DNA of 64,000 nucleotides from Noviherbaspirillum pedocola. Lineage in GTDB: Bacteria > Pseudomonadota > Gammaproteobacteria > Burkholderiales > Burkholderiaceae_D. The notes under the pieces were generated by a model that did no database searches, was not told where the DNA came from, and saw nothing but the letters and a program-made list of their open reading frames with translations. The stretch covers positions 1 to 64,000 of the forward strand of contig NZ_JAEPBG010000020.1 in assembly GCF_016632335.1 (NCBI RefSeq), in the 5' to 3' direction. Position 1 is the first letter of the stretch. Every line of letters starts with the position of its first letter. This document shows, piece after piece, positions 17,274 through 26,221 of this stretch. A program made the translations under genes and the position numbers.

Positions 17274-18047
17274 ATGAATTCCTTACCCGCTGTAGCCGGC
17301 GCACAGACCATCACGCGCGCGATCCGCGCATTGAAGCTGCTGGCCGAAGGCGCGCCGCGCGGCCTGCGCCTGGTGGAGCTGGCACAGGCGCTGGAACTGG
17401 AGCGGCCCACCGCGCATCGGCTGCTCAAGGCGCTGATGGCCGAAGGCATGCTGGTGCGCGATGACACCACGCGCCGCTACAGCCTCGGACCTTTGGTGTT
17501 CGAGCTGGGGCTGGCTTCGGCGCATCAATTCAATCTCAGCGAACTGTGCCAGCCGGCCCTGATGAGCCTGGCCAGCAAGACCGGCGACACCAGTTTCCTG
17601 TTCGTGCGCAGCGGCAATGACGCGGTCTGCCTTGCGCGGGTGCAGGGCACGTATCCGATCCAGACGCCGGCGGTGCCGGTCGGAAGCCGCCAGCCGCTGG
17701 GTGTCTCCGCTGGCGGCCTGGCTCTGTTCGCCAGCCTGTCCGACGAGGAAGCCAGGCGCGTGCTGGATGCGATCGCGCCGCGGCTATCGGTCTACAACCA
17801 TTTCGATAGCGAAGACCTGCTGCAGCACCGGGCACGCGCGCAGGCCAAAGGCTACGCATGGATTGCGAATCATGCGGTGCCGGGCATCAGCGCGGTCGGC
17901 ATGCCGATACGCAGCCGCACCGGCGCAGCAATCGCAGCGGTCACCGTAGCGGCGACGCAGGCGCGCATGAGCGAGAAGCGGGTACAGGACATCCTGCCGC
18001 TGCTGAGGGAGTCCGCGGAGATGATAGGAGGACTGTTGAAACAATAG
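17274..18047 (+). CDS. IclR family transcriptional regulator
   Basis: The 257-residue protein has an N-terminal winged helix (RAIRALKLLAEGAPRGLRLVELAQAL, then RPTAHRLLKALMAEGMLV) and a C-terminal IclR effector domain with PVGSRQPLGVSAGGLALFA and GYAWIANHAVPGISAVGMPI. It is divergent from the deacetylase/asparaginase/MFS operon and two matching dyads lie between them, so it very probably controls that operon and itself. The ATG at 17274 has only a weak ribosome site (GGAAC), overlapping operator 2. Confidence 0.92.
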   Translation: MNSLPAVAGAQTITRAIRALKLLAEGAPRGLRLVELAQALELERPTAHRLLKALMAEGMLVRDDTTRRYSLGPLVFELGLASAHQFNLSELCQPALMSLASKTGDTSFLFVRSGNDAVCLARVQGTYPIQTPAVPVGSRQPLGVSAGGLALFASLSDEEARRVLDAIAPRLSVYNHFDSEDLLQHRARAQAKGYAWIANHAVPGISAVGMPIRSRTGAAIAAVTVAATQARMSEKRVQDILPLLRESAEMIGGLLKQ

Positions 18048-18050
18048 GCG

Positions 18051-18089
18051 GCAAGCATGCGAGCGCAGGACGAGGGCTCGCATGCTTGC
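18051..18089 (+). terminator. hairpin after the IclR gene
   Basis: GCAAGCATGCGAGC (18051-18064) pairs perfectly with GCTCGCATGCTTGC (18076-18089) around an 11-base loop, starting three bases after the stop codon. No T run follows, so termination efficiency is uncertain. Confidence 0.5.
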
Positions 18090-18263
18090 AAGTGCGATGG
18101 ACTACCTCTTGAGGAAGTCGAGCCAGGCCATCGATCGAATGACAGGTTTTCATACCGACGGACTCTGCCGGCGCAAGCCATGCCCGGATGGGAGAAATCG
18201 ACTCCCCGGCGGCTCAAGCGGCAGCGCGGTGCATCCCGCGCTGCGCAGAGGTACCCGGCGCGC

Positions 18264-19577
18264 CTATTGCGCCGTCACCCGCCACACCGCATCGCCCACG
18301 TCGTCGGCGATGAGCAGCGCGCCCTGCTTGTCCTGCGCCAGACCGACCGGCGCGCCGTACAGCGACTTCTCGTCTTCGGAGTGGAAACCGCTAACGACGA
18401 CCTGAGGTTCGCCCGTCGGCTTGCCCTGTCCATCGAAATGCACGAATACCACCGCATACCCGCTGAGCGGCGAGCGATCCCAGCTGCCGTGTTCGCTGAC
18501 GAAGGCGCCCTCGTGATACGCCGCCGGCAGCGCATTGTTCCCCGAGAACAGCAGTCCGAGCGCGGCCACATGCGAGCCGATGGCGTAATCCGGCTTCAAG
18601 GCCTTGGCAACGAGCTCCGGCCGCTGCGGCACGACCCGATGATCCACGTGCTGGCCGTAATAGCTGTAGGGCCAGCCGTAGAAGCCGCCTTGCTGCACCG
18701 AGGTCATGTAGTCCGGCACCAGGTCAGCACCGATCTCGTCGCGCTCATTAACGATGGCCCAGAGCTTGCCGCTGTGCGGCTCCCACTGCAAACCGGTCGG
18801 ATTGCGCAGTCCCGCGGCATAGATGCGGCTGCCGCCGGTAGCCACGTCCACCTCCAGCACATCCGCGCGCCGGTATTCGATGTCCATCCCGTTCTCGGTG
18901 ATGTTGCTGTTGGAGCCGACGCCGACATACAGCTTCTTGCCGTCAGGGCTGGCCAGCAGCGCCTTGGTCCAGTGATGGTTGACCGTATCCGGCAGGTCGG
19001 TGAATTCCACACCCGGCGCAGTGATCTGCGTGTCCCCGACGTGATAGGGGAACTTGACGATGTCGCCGGTGTTGGCAACGTACAGCGTGTCGCCGATCAA
19101 TTGCACGCCGAAGGGTGAATGCAGATGCTCGATCAGCACATGCTTTTCCCACTCGCCGCCGCCGGGCTTCGGACGCAGCAGCGTGATCCGGTTGCCACCC
19201 TTGCCGGCCTTGCCGGAGCGGTTCTTGATCTTGCCGGCGATGAGCTGCTTCGGCGTCGTGACCGCTTCCTCTCCCGGGCCGTTGGATTCAACCACCAGCA
19301 CATCGCCGTTGGGCAAAGCAAGCAATTGGCGCGGATGCTGCAGACCCGCGGCAACCTTCTCGATCTTCAGGCCTGCCGCCACCTTGGGGCTTTGCCCGGC
19401 TTTCCAGCCGGTCCCATCGGGAACCTGCATCGGCGGCATCAGGAAATCCTTCGCGCTCGGCAGCGGCGGATTGGCGCCCGACTGCTGTGCCGGATCGATG
19501 TTGGCTTTACCGCTGCAGCCGGCCAGTATCGCGGCCAGGCCCAGCGCCGAAGCGCTGCAAAGGACGATCTTATTCAT
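18264..19577 (-). CDS. PQQ-type sugar dehydrogenase lipoprotein (sorbosone/Gdh-like)
   Basis: The 437-residue protein has a lipoprotein signal peptide ending in LAGC, so it is anchored in the periplasm. The rest is a six-bladed beta-propeller of the soluble glucose/sorbosone dehydrogenase family: LQHPRQLLALPNGDVLVVESN, HSPFGVQLIGDTLYVANTGD, YAAGLRNPTGLQW, VNERDEIGADLVPDY and FYGWPYSYYGQ. These proteins use PQQ to oxidise sugars or polyols. ATG 19577 follows GGAGGGCTCGTCC and overlaps the DUF2231 gene end by eight bases, indicating translational coupling. No PQQ synthesis genes are in the window. Confidence 0.88.
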   Translation of the reverse strand: MNKIVLCSASALGLAAILAGCSGKANIDPAQQSGANPPLPSAKDFLMPPMQVPDGTGWKAGQSPKVAAGLKIEKVAAGLQHPRQLLALPNGDVLVVESNGPGEEAVTTPKQLIAGKIKNRSGKAGKGGNRITLLRPKPGGGEWEKHVLIEHLHSPFGVQLIGDTLYVANTGDIVKFPYHVGDTQITAPGVEFTDLPDTVNHHWTKALLASPDGKKLYVGVGSNSNITENGMDIEYRRADVLEVDVATGGSRIYAAGLRNPTGLQWEPHSGKLWAIVNERDEIGADLVPDYMTSVQQGGFYGWPYSYYGQHVDHRVVPQRPELVAKALKPDYAIGSHVAALGLLFSGNNALPAAYHEGAFVSEHGSWDRSPLSGYAVVFVHFDGQGKPTGEPQVVVSGFHSEDEKSLYGAPVGLAQDKQGALLIADDVGDAVWRVTAQ

Positions 19578-20013
19578 GGACGAGCCCTCCAACGGAAGAA
19601 CGCTGCACGGCCACGCCTATGCGGCCGATGGCCATGAGAAAGACGGTGAGGGCCGAAAGCAAGGCGCCGGTGGGCATGGATGCATAGGCGTCGCGGCTAT
19701 GGACGAAGGCATTCACGATCGCGACGATGATGGCGACCAGGTTGAGCCAGAAGTCGATGCGGTCGGCGCGCAGCGCACCGCGTCGCGACGTGATCCAGAC
19801 CTGGAACAGATTGACGAGACGCGGAATGATCGCAAACACCAGGCCGATGGCGATCAGCCACGCAGCGCCCTTGTCCCACTGCATCACGGCCGTGCGCAGA
19901 TAAAGGACGTCGAACACAAGCGCAGCAACAAAGAATCCGAAGGGTATGGGATTGAGGACGCCATAAATGGCGTTGGCAACGGCTGAGCGCCGTACGGGGG
20001 CAGGGATACTCAT
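19570..20013 (-). CDS. DUF2231 membrane protein
   Basis: The 147-residue protein has four predicted membrane helices and the DUF2231 start ANAIYGVLNPIPFGFFVAAL. DUF2231 proteins recur next to sorbosone-type dehydrogenases, perhaps as a membrane partner or electron conduit; that role is inferred. ATG 20013 follows GAACGAGAGAGTCTCC. The stop codon lies inside the start region of the downstream dehydrogenase gene. Confidence 0.82.
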   Translation of the reverse strand: MSIPAPVRRSAVANAIYGVLNPIPFGFFVAALVFDVLYLRTAVMQWDKGAAWLIAIGLVFAIIPRLVNLFQVWITSRRGALRADRIDFWLNLVAIIVAIVNAFVHSRDAYASMPTGALLSALTVFLMAIGRIGVAVQRSSVGGLVHE

Positions 20014-20312
20014 GGAGACTCTCTCGTTCAAGGATGAAACGGTGTCGCTGAACGCGAGCGGCACTTGGGGGTGCGACCACGTTCAGCCCTATGTCCATGA
20101 GTTTAAGGTCCGTGAACGGCTACGCTGCTCGCTATGTGGAAAGCCTTATCTTTGAATCAAGCATCGTGGCATGGATAAGCTTGCAGGCCGGGTCCGCAAT
20201 GCCGATGCATGAAGATCACCCATAAAGCCTTGCCCGCTTTGCCGCATACCGCAGACCGCTTGAGCCACGTGCGTTTCGATGCGGTCAACCGCCCGCCAGA
20301 GAATGCTCCCCG

Positions 20313-20708
20313 TCAGGCGTATCTGTGTTCAGCCTGCAGGAACCGGATGATGGAGCGGTATTCCCAATCGGTTGGCGCTCGTTGCTGCAGGCGCAAACCC
20401 GTGCTGTACAAGGCAATTGCCGCATTACTCTCCGCCCACAGGACCAGCATGGTGGCCTGCTGCGGCGTGATGTAGCTGAACAGCAGCCACTGGCCGTCAT
20501 TGGTCAGATAGAGCAGATACATGATGTTGCCGATGAGGATGACGACACAGGCTGGTGCCGTGAAAAAGTCCCTTCCAAAGGCGATTCCGGCAATCGAGAT
20601 CGGAAAAACCAGGACGACCATGACAAGCTGGCGCAGGATTGCGGCTCGTGCCTGGCGGATCTGGGCTGTCGAAGGCGGCCCCTTGCAGATGTCGAAGCTG
20701 AGTTTCAT
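20313..20708 (-). CDS. small two-helix membrane protein of unknown function
   Basis: The 131-residue protein has two hydrophobic segments (about residues 27-45 and 50-70, LVMVVLVFPISIAGIAF and APACVVILIGNIMYLLYL) and a soluble C-terminal half. I recognise no family. ATG 20708 follows GCGGAGGAGACG, a strong ribosome site, which supports it being real. Neighbours give no clear function. Confidence 0.6.
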   Translation of the reverse strand: MKLSFDICKGPPSTAQIRQARAAILRQLVMVVLVFPISIAGIAFGRDFFTAPACVVILIGNIMYLLYLTNDGQWLLFSYITPQQATMLVLWAESNAAIALYSTGLRLQQRAPTDWEYRSIIRFLQAEHRYA

Positions 20709-20868
20709 CGTCTCCTCCGCTTTGTTCTTTATGGCTGTGCTGCGGTGCTGAGCATACGCCAGGATGCGCGAACGAGGGCGCGCACGTCTTCACCCGCCCC
20801 GGCATTGCGCCTGCAGCCATGGGAGCAGGCACCTGCAGCAGGACGAGCAGGCTCATGATTGCAGGATT

Positions 20869-21885
20869 TCAATGTGATGGCGTATTGCCGAGCCGCTGCA
20901 GCTTTTTCACCGCGTCCACGGCTTGCGCCAATCCGGTCGGCTCCAGGGTGAGCGGGATGTGTCCGAGGCGCGGCACCATGTGCACTGGCCAGTTCTTGCC
21001 CTGTGCCCTGAACGCTTGCTCGAAGCGAGTCGCATCAAACACCTCGTCCGCCTCGCCGACCAGCACGGCGCATGGCAGCTGCGTCGATCGGATATCCGCC
21101 GTGTAATCGCGGTGCGGCCGGAAATTGCTCATGAGGGCGAAGGAATATGCCGGCGTCAGGAATGCCCTGGCTTTCTCGTTCAAAGCGAACGCTGTGACGG
21201 GCAGCTGATTGAACGCCGCGATGCCGATACGGTTGAGCAGATCGATGGCAATGACGCGCGCCATGCCAACGCTGACCCAGCCACCGCTCCCCGGACGATA
21301 GGTCGGCGCGTCCTGCCCGAGAAAAGGCGACAGCAGCAGGCAGCTCTGGAACTGATTCTGGCGCTGACTGCCCGCAACCCGCAGCACGAATCCGCCGCCC
21401 GCTGAAAACCCGGCCAGCGTGGATGGCTGCTCTGGCGAAGTCGCTCGGACGAAGTCTTCAAGATCGTCTTCGAGTTGCCCGACATACGAGATCGTGCCCT
21501 TGGGCCCCGAGGCGCCATGGCCGCGCATATCCAGCGCATAGACGGCGTAGCCCTTGCCGGCAAAGGCTTTGGCCAGCGGATGCATGCTGGCGCTGCTCGC
21601 CGATGAGCCATGGATCAGGATCACGCTGCCCACGGGCGCCGCGCCGGACCCGGCATATCTTCTGTATCGAAGCGCTGAGCCATCCCGTGCGATGAAGCTG
21701 GACAGCGGCGGCAGGTCGGTGAAGTCGACGTACCGGAAGGGATCGTTGATGCTGGCCATCGGCGCTACTGCCTTCGGGCCGCCGAATGCGAGCGCAATGC
21801 CGAGCATCACAATCGGTGCGAGCACCGCGATGAAAAGCAGCGCCATGGCGCTACCGAACTTGCTCCTGGCGCTGGATGTGTACAT
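20869..21885 (-). CDS. membrane-anchored alpha/beta hydrolase (lysophospholipase-like)
   Basis: The 338-residue protein has an N-terminal membrane anchor (ALLFIAVLAPIVMLGIALAF, about 15-34). The hydrolase core follows: oxyanion HGSSASSAS at about 92-100, ALDMRGHGASG at 117-127, nucleophile elbow GFSAGG with Ser161, and a C-terminal acid/His in GEADEVFD and RLGHIPL. Serine hydrolase activity is secure; substrate unknown. ATG 21885 follows GGAGGGTGGC. Confidence 0.85.
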   Translation of the reverse strand: MYTSSARSKFGSAMALLFIAVLAPIVMLGIALAFGGPKAVAPMASINDPFRYVDFTDLPPLSSFIARDGSALRYRRYAGSGAAPVGSVILIHGSSASSASMHPLAKAFAGKGYAVYALDMRGHGASGPKGTISYVGQLEDDLEDFVRATSPEQPSTLAGFSAGGGFVLRVAGSQRQNQFQSCLLLSPFLGQDAPTYRPGSGGWVSVGMARVIAIDLLNRIGIAAFNQLPVTAFALNEKARAFLTPAYSFALMSNFRPHRDYTADIRSTQLPCAVLVGEADEVFDATRFEQAFRAQGKNWPVHMVPRLGHIPLTLEPTGLAQAVDAVKKLQRLGNTPSH

Positions 21886-21967
21886 GCCACCCTCCGAAGA
21901 CCTGACTGATTGCGCCACCGTACGTGGCCGGCGCTGTGGAGGCAAACGGCGTGCGACAGGATGCGGC

Positions 21968-22711
21968 TTACATGGAGCCAGCTGTCGGTTTCCTCAACCG
22001 GGCAGGAAGAGCATGCTTGCCGCGCGCCACAGCAGCGACGATGACTCCCAGCCCCAGCAGGCCGACAACGGGCGGCTCGGAGATAGGCGTGCCATCCGCA
22101 AAGGACACCGAGGTGACACGTGAGCTCGCGACAGCAACATCGGTCGCGGTATTGCGCACATCCTTTGCGATACCGAGGAAGAACACCCTGAAGCCAAAAT
22201 CGCTCGCAGCGAGATCCGATGCACTCGGCAAAGAGGAATCAACAAATGGTGTCGTTCCCTGATACAAGCCCAGGAATAAATCGGCGACAGGGAGCGGGCT
22301 GCCGGACGAGGTCAGATTGTTGCCAAGGGCAGACGCATCGAATTCCAGGGAATTGAATGCGCCGCTGCCTACCCTGATGTTGATCGAGTCGGCAGTGGCG
22401 GCAATGCCGTTCACGGCAAGGAAAACCCCGGTGCCGCGATAAGTCTTCAGCAGGATGGTTCCCCCCGTTGAACCTTCGATGACGGAAGTGCTTGAGAGCG
22501 CCTGCGCTGTCGAGTCGTACTGAATGGAGCCGGAGAGAATCGATCCTGACGGGATCAGGCTATCAACCTGATCACGAATGGAAGACACGGCAGTTCCACC
22601 GAAGCCGGGAATCTCCGCAGTGAAGCGGATCTCAACTGCACGGGCAAGCGTGGAACAGAACGCAAGCGCCCACAGGACGATCAACAGTTTCATCGGGTCG
22701 GCAGATTTCAT
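21968..22711 (-). CDS. PEP-CTERM-like secreted protein
   Basis: The 247-residue protein starts with a signal peptide (KLLIVLWALAFCSTLARA) and ends with a sorting-like tail: ISEPPVVGLLGLGVIVAAVA followed by basic residues. The tail has SEPP instead of the usual PEP, so the match is good but not textbook. Such proteins are exported and processed by an exosortase/archaeosortase, typically with exopolysaccharide. I prefer ATG 22711, with AGGAA upstream, over the ATG six codons later, which has no ribosome site. It is 69 bases after a second PEP-CTERM gene. Confidence 0.72.
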   Translation of the reverse strand: MKSADPMKLLIVLWALAFCSTLARAVEIRFTAEIPGFGGTAVSSIRDQVDSLIPSGSILSGSIQYDSTAQALSSTSVIEGSTGGTILLKTYRGTGVFLAVNGIAATADSINIRVGSGAFNSLEFDASALGNNLTSSGSPLPVADLFLGLYQGTTPFVDSSLPSASDLAASDFGFRVFFLGIAKDVRNTATDVAVASSRVTSVSFADGTPISEPPVVGLLGLGVIVAAVARGKHALPARLRKPTAGSM

Positions 22712-22780
22712 TTCGGGAATTCCTGGATGCCAGTCGTCCTTATCGGAGTGAGGGCCGAACATCGCGGGTTGCTGGACTCA

Positions 22781-23386
22781 TCAAGGCATCCTGCGCCTTG
22801 TGCGCCATGCCCGGGTCGCCAGTGCCAACGCCGCAATGCCGAACAGCATCGATGACGAAGGCTCAGGCACCTGGCGAACGAGCCAGTGGTCGGCTGGCTG
22901 GGTGTTTCTCAGATTGACGAGCTGTGTGTCGAAGTCGACCAGCTGTGCATCCGTAAAGCGTGTGAGGTGCCAGAACTCTCCATAGACCATCGGAGTCTGC
23001 CCTTCGACAAACATGGGCTGAAACAAGCCGACCTGGTCGAAGGACTTGCCGAAGCGGTCCATGAATGCCAGCACCGGGCCGACATCCGTCGTATTCCCGG
23101 TATAGAGACATCCGCTCCGACCCAACTGGGGCGCGAACAGGCCGCAGGTGAGTTCAGTGACGGTGGCATAGCGATAGCCTTGCAGCAGTCCTCCGGGAGC
23201 AATCTGCGCAAAGACCTGATCAGGCGTTTCGCCGTCGGTTGCCGACAGCTTGAGCCATTCGAGTCCAGTGGAGGTGTCAAGCACCGCGGTGGACTGGCCC
23301 AGCGGGGAGCCGACGTCGACTAACGCTGCCCGCGCGGCAGAGAGCGGAACCAGCGCGGCGAAAAGGATAGTGGCGAATTGCTTCAT
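22781..23386 (-). CDS. PEP-CTERM sorting domain protein
   Basis: The 201-residue protein has a signal peptide (QFATILFAALVPLSAARA) and a textbook C-terminal PEP-CTERM tail: VPEPSSSMLFGIAALALATR followed by Arg-rich residues. The middle contains two cysteines in TCGLFAPQLGRSGC and LEWLK, seen in many PEP-CTERM proteins with a DUF1566-like region. ATG 23386 follows AGGACGACAAGCTG. It is cotranscribed with the PEP-CTERM-like gene downstream. Confidence 0.85.
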   Translation of the reverse strand: MKQFATILFAALVPLSAARAALVDVGSPLGQSTAVLDTSTGLEWLKLSATDGETPDQVFAQIAPGGLLQGYRYATVTELTCGLFAPQLGRSGCLYTGNTTDVGPVLAFMDRFGKSFDQVGLFQPMFVEGQTPMVYGEFWHLTRFTDAQLVDFDTQLVNLRNTQPADHWLVRQVPEPSSSMLFGIAALALATRAWRTRRRMP

Positions 23387-23671
23387 CAGCTTGTCGTCCT
23401 TTGCTTGTTCAGCAGGGTATTGAAGGGCATTTGTTCTTGATACTGGAACGATCTTTCCCGCGCATTTCTGATCAAGGACAAATCCTGGAAGCGATGCTTC
23501 ACGAAAAAGACCGCTTCACTGCAAGAACATGCATCTCCGTATTCGCAGCTCGGCTCCAGACCCGCGCCAGTCGTTTAAGACACATCAAAAACGATTTTCC
23601 CGGCCTTGGATTCCGAATAGCGAAGGCGCGTAGCCTGAACAAGGCCGATTCACGGCGTGAAGGAGACAGAA

Positions 23672-24358
23672 GTGGCTACGCAGATCATGAAAGGAATGGC
23701 CGCAACCATGTTGCTCGCAACGGCGCAAATGGCATGGAGCCAGAGCGGTATGCCGGCGCAGGGCTTGGTCCAGGCGAATACGTCATCCTCCGCGGCATCC
23801 GACCGAGACAGGAGCGCGGCTCAGGACACCCCGGTCAGGAGCGGCGTCGTGCCGGATAAAGTCTACGGAAACGGATCGGCCCGGCGCGGCAATGCCAGGC
23901 TGCGCCCGGCGGTCCTGGTGGACGCAAACGGCGAGCTCGTCGGTCGCTTCGTGGAGAACGCGGCACTGCTGGAGTATCAGGGCGATGCCATGGCGGTTCC
24001 ACTGTCCTGGGATGCACGAGATCCGAATACTCAGTCGGGATACTTCACCTGGGGCAGTGTCGCCATCGTGTTCCTTACGGCGGATTGCTCGGGAAAGGCT
24101 TATGGCTATCCCAATTACCTCACCTACGGCACCCGGTATGTCGCGCAGGGCGTGTATGACCCCAATGCGAAAAGCTGGTCCGCCTATGTTTTCGACCACA
24201 ACAACATGGAAGTCGTCACCATCGGAAGCAGGCTTCAGTACGACCAGTGGGCCAAGACCATGACCTGCTACACCAGCAGCGGGACCATGCTCTATATGCC
24301 CGCTGTCGACACCATTGCTTTGGATCCGATCGCGAAAATGCCGATGAAAGTCGAATGA
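23672..24358 (+). CDS. secreted protein of unknown function
   Basis: The 228-residue protein starts with GTG at 23672, seven bases after GAAGGAGACA. It has a signal peptide (MKGMAATMLLATAQMAWS) and a low-complexity Ser/Ala stretch, then a compact domain with two cysteines (LTADCSGKAYGY and KTMTCYTSSGTM) that may form a disulfide. Similar short secreted domains occur in soil beta-proteobacteria, but I recognise no named family. It is divergent from the PEP-CTERM genes. Confidence 0.6.
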   Translation: MATQIMKGMAATMLLATAQMAWSQSGMPAQGLVQANTSSSAASDRDRSAAQDTPVRSGVVPDKVYGNGSARRGNARLRPAVLVDANGELVGRFVENAALLEYQGDAMAVPLSWDARDPNTQSGYFTWGSVAIVFLTADCSGKAYGYPNYLTYGTRYVAQGVYDPNAKSWSAYVFDHNNMEVVTIGSRLQYDQWAKTMTCYTSSGTMLYMPAVDTIALDPIAKMPMKVE

Positions 24359-24386
24359 GCAGGTGCAGGCGTTTCAAGCGCACGCA

Positions 24387-24442
24387 GCAAGCGCATCGTT
24401 TCCACAGCAGCCACGGAAGCGGCTACAGGCTGATGCGCTTGC
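24387..24442 (+). terminator. hairpin after the secreted-protein gene
   Basis: GCAAGCGCATC (24387-24397) pairs perfectly with GATGCGCTTGC (24432-24442) over a 34-base insert that can form a smaller internal stem. It lies 28 bases past the stop codon. No T run follows. The remaining gap to 24619 shows nothing else. Confidence 0.4.
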
Positions 24443-24619
24443 TTGCTGACCGAATGCTTCGCCATTGAAGAAGCGGGCCGAGACATGCAAACGGCCATTC
24501 ATCTCGGCTTCGCAAACCACCGTTACTGCCCGGCTCCCGCGGCATTTGAAACTGCAAGGAGAGAACAAATCCCTCGGACACGCTGGCAGTACCTGCATGC
24601 GCCATCAGTTGCATCGAGC

Positions 24620-26221
24620 TCAGGCCACCTTGAAGAAGTGCGTGCCATCGCGCTCCAATTGTGCGATCAGCCCGAATTCCCAATCCAGATACGCCTGCAT
24701 TGCTTCGGCCGCGTTGTCAGTACCTTCATAAGGACGGCGGTAGCGGTCCGTGCGCGGCACGGCGAGCCGCGTCTCCCCTTCTTCCGTCGGCAGATCGGCA
24801 TCAACCCATCCGCGGGTACCGCCTTCGAGCACCAGCACTTCGGCTTGCGTGAGGCGTTTCAGGTCGGATGCGGCGAAACAGGCCAACTGGCTGGCGTCAC
24901 AGGTAAGCACATAGCGCTTGGCGGGCGGAATCGCCTGCAGTGCCTTCTCCATCTGCGCGCGAATCACAAACCATGCGCCGGGAATGTGGCGCCTGACATA
25001 GGTGGCGCTGGCGTTGAAGTCGAGCACGGCGGTGTCTTCTTCCTTCCCATCCTTCAGCCAGCTTGCCAGGGTATGAGGCTTAACCATCGCAACGGTTTCT
25101 GCTACCGGAATTTGTGGATGCGTAATGCCAGTTTCGCTGCGCAAATTTGAATCGACCGGATCTACGACCCAAACATCCCATCCCATCTGCGCAAGCCATG
25201 ACGCGCTCATGTCGGCTCGCGTGCCATCGTCGTCGGCCAGCACGATGCGCGCGCCACGCACGGGGGCATTGTGGTCGGTTTCCTGAACCAGCTGTCCCCC
25301 AGGCGCATTGACGAAGCCAGGGAGGTGGCCCGCGACGAATTCTTCAGGCGTACGCACATCGAATTGGTACACGGTGCGGCCTGACGCGCGCAGCGACGGC
25401 AGCGCTTCATGAGCGACACGGCGCACGCCGGCCTTCACGGCAATCTCGCGGGCGCCTTTCCGTGCAAGGGCAAGATTGGTTCCGCTTACCGCAACGGGTG
25501 CGCGGCGGCTGGCGCCGTGATCGAGCGCCTGGCCGGCAAGCTTCCAGCCTATGGTGCCGTTGCGCAGCGCCGCCACGGGGTTGGGTAGCCCGGCGTTGAT
25601 CAGCGATTGCGCGCCGACGATGCTGCGGGTGCGGCCTGCGCAGTTGACGATCACACGGGTGTTCGGATCGGGCGCGAGCTCGCGCACGCGCAATACCAGT
25701 TCCGCGCCCGGCACGCTGACGGCGGTGGGAATGCTCATGGTCTGGTACTCGTCGAAGCGGCGCGCGTCGACCACCACGACATCGGCATGCGCATCGAGCA
25801 AGGCTTGTACTTCCTGCGCGGGAAGCGATGGCGTGTGGCGCATGGATTCGACCAATTCGCCGAAGGCCTTGCTCGGCACATTGACGTCGCGAAAGGTCTC
25901 ACCACCGGCGGCTATCCATCCGGCAAGTCCTCCTTCGAGGAGGTGCACATTGGTATAGCCAAGCTCACGCAACACCTTCGCGGCACGCGGCGCAAGATCG
26001 ATGCCGTCATGCTCGCCATAGATGGCGATCACGGTGTCACGGCGCGGGATGCGTGACCACGCCTCGAGTTCCAGCTTCGACAGCGGAAAATTGGCCGCCC
26101 ACAGTGGATGCGACTGCGCGTAAGGATCTTCTTCGCGTACGTCGATCAATGCGATTTCCTGGCGGTCGAGCAGGATCTGCCGGACAGCGGCGGGGGTGAT
26201 GAAAGGAATGGCTGGCGTCAT
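24620..26221 (-). CDS. four-domain rhodanese sulfurtransferase
   Basis: The 533-residue protein is four rhodanese domains in series (about 1-120, 125-245, 265-370, 385-500). The catalytic cysteine is present only in domain 2 (VIVNCAGRTRSI) and domain 4 (YVLTCDASQLA). Domain 1 has Tyr (IAIYGEHDG) and domain 3 Asp (LADDDGTRA) at that place, so they are probably structural or regulatory. Thiosulfate or persulfide transfer is expected. ATG 26221 overlaps the stop of the cysteine-dioxygenase-like gene (ATGA), so the two are translationally coupled; together they suggest oxidation of cysteine or a thiol acid and handling of the released sulfur. Confidence 0.9.
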   Translation of the reverse strand: MTPAIPFITPAAVRQILLDRQEIALIDVREEDPYAQSHPLWAANFPLSKLELEAWSRIPRRDTVIAIYGEHDGIDLAPRAAKVLRELGYTNVHLLEGGLAGWIAAGGETFRDVNVPSKAFGELVESMRHTPSLPAQEVQALLDAHADVVVVDARRFDEYQTMSIPTAVSVPGAELVLRVRELAPDPNTRVIVNCAGRTRSIVGAQSLINAGLPNPVAALRNGTIGWKLAGQALDHGASRRAPVAVSGTNLALARKGAREIAVKAGVRRVAHEALPSLRASGRTVYQFDVRTPEEFVAGHLPGFVNAPGGQLVQETDHNAPVRGARIVLADDDGTRADMSASWLAQMGWDVWVVDPVDSNLRSETGITHPQIPVAETVAMVKPHTLASWLKDGKEEDTAVLDFNASATYVRRHIPGAWFVIRAQMEKALQAIPPAKRYVLTCDASQLACFAASDLKRLTQAEVLVLEGGTRGWVDADLPTEEGETRLAVPRTDRYRRPYEGTDNAAEAMQAYLDWEFGLIAQLERDGTHFFKVA

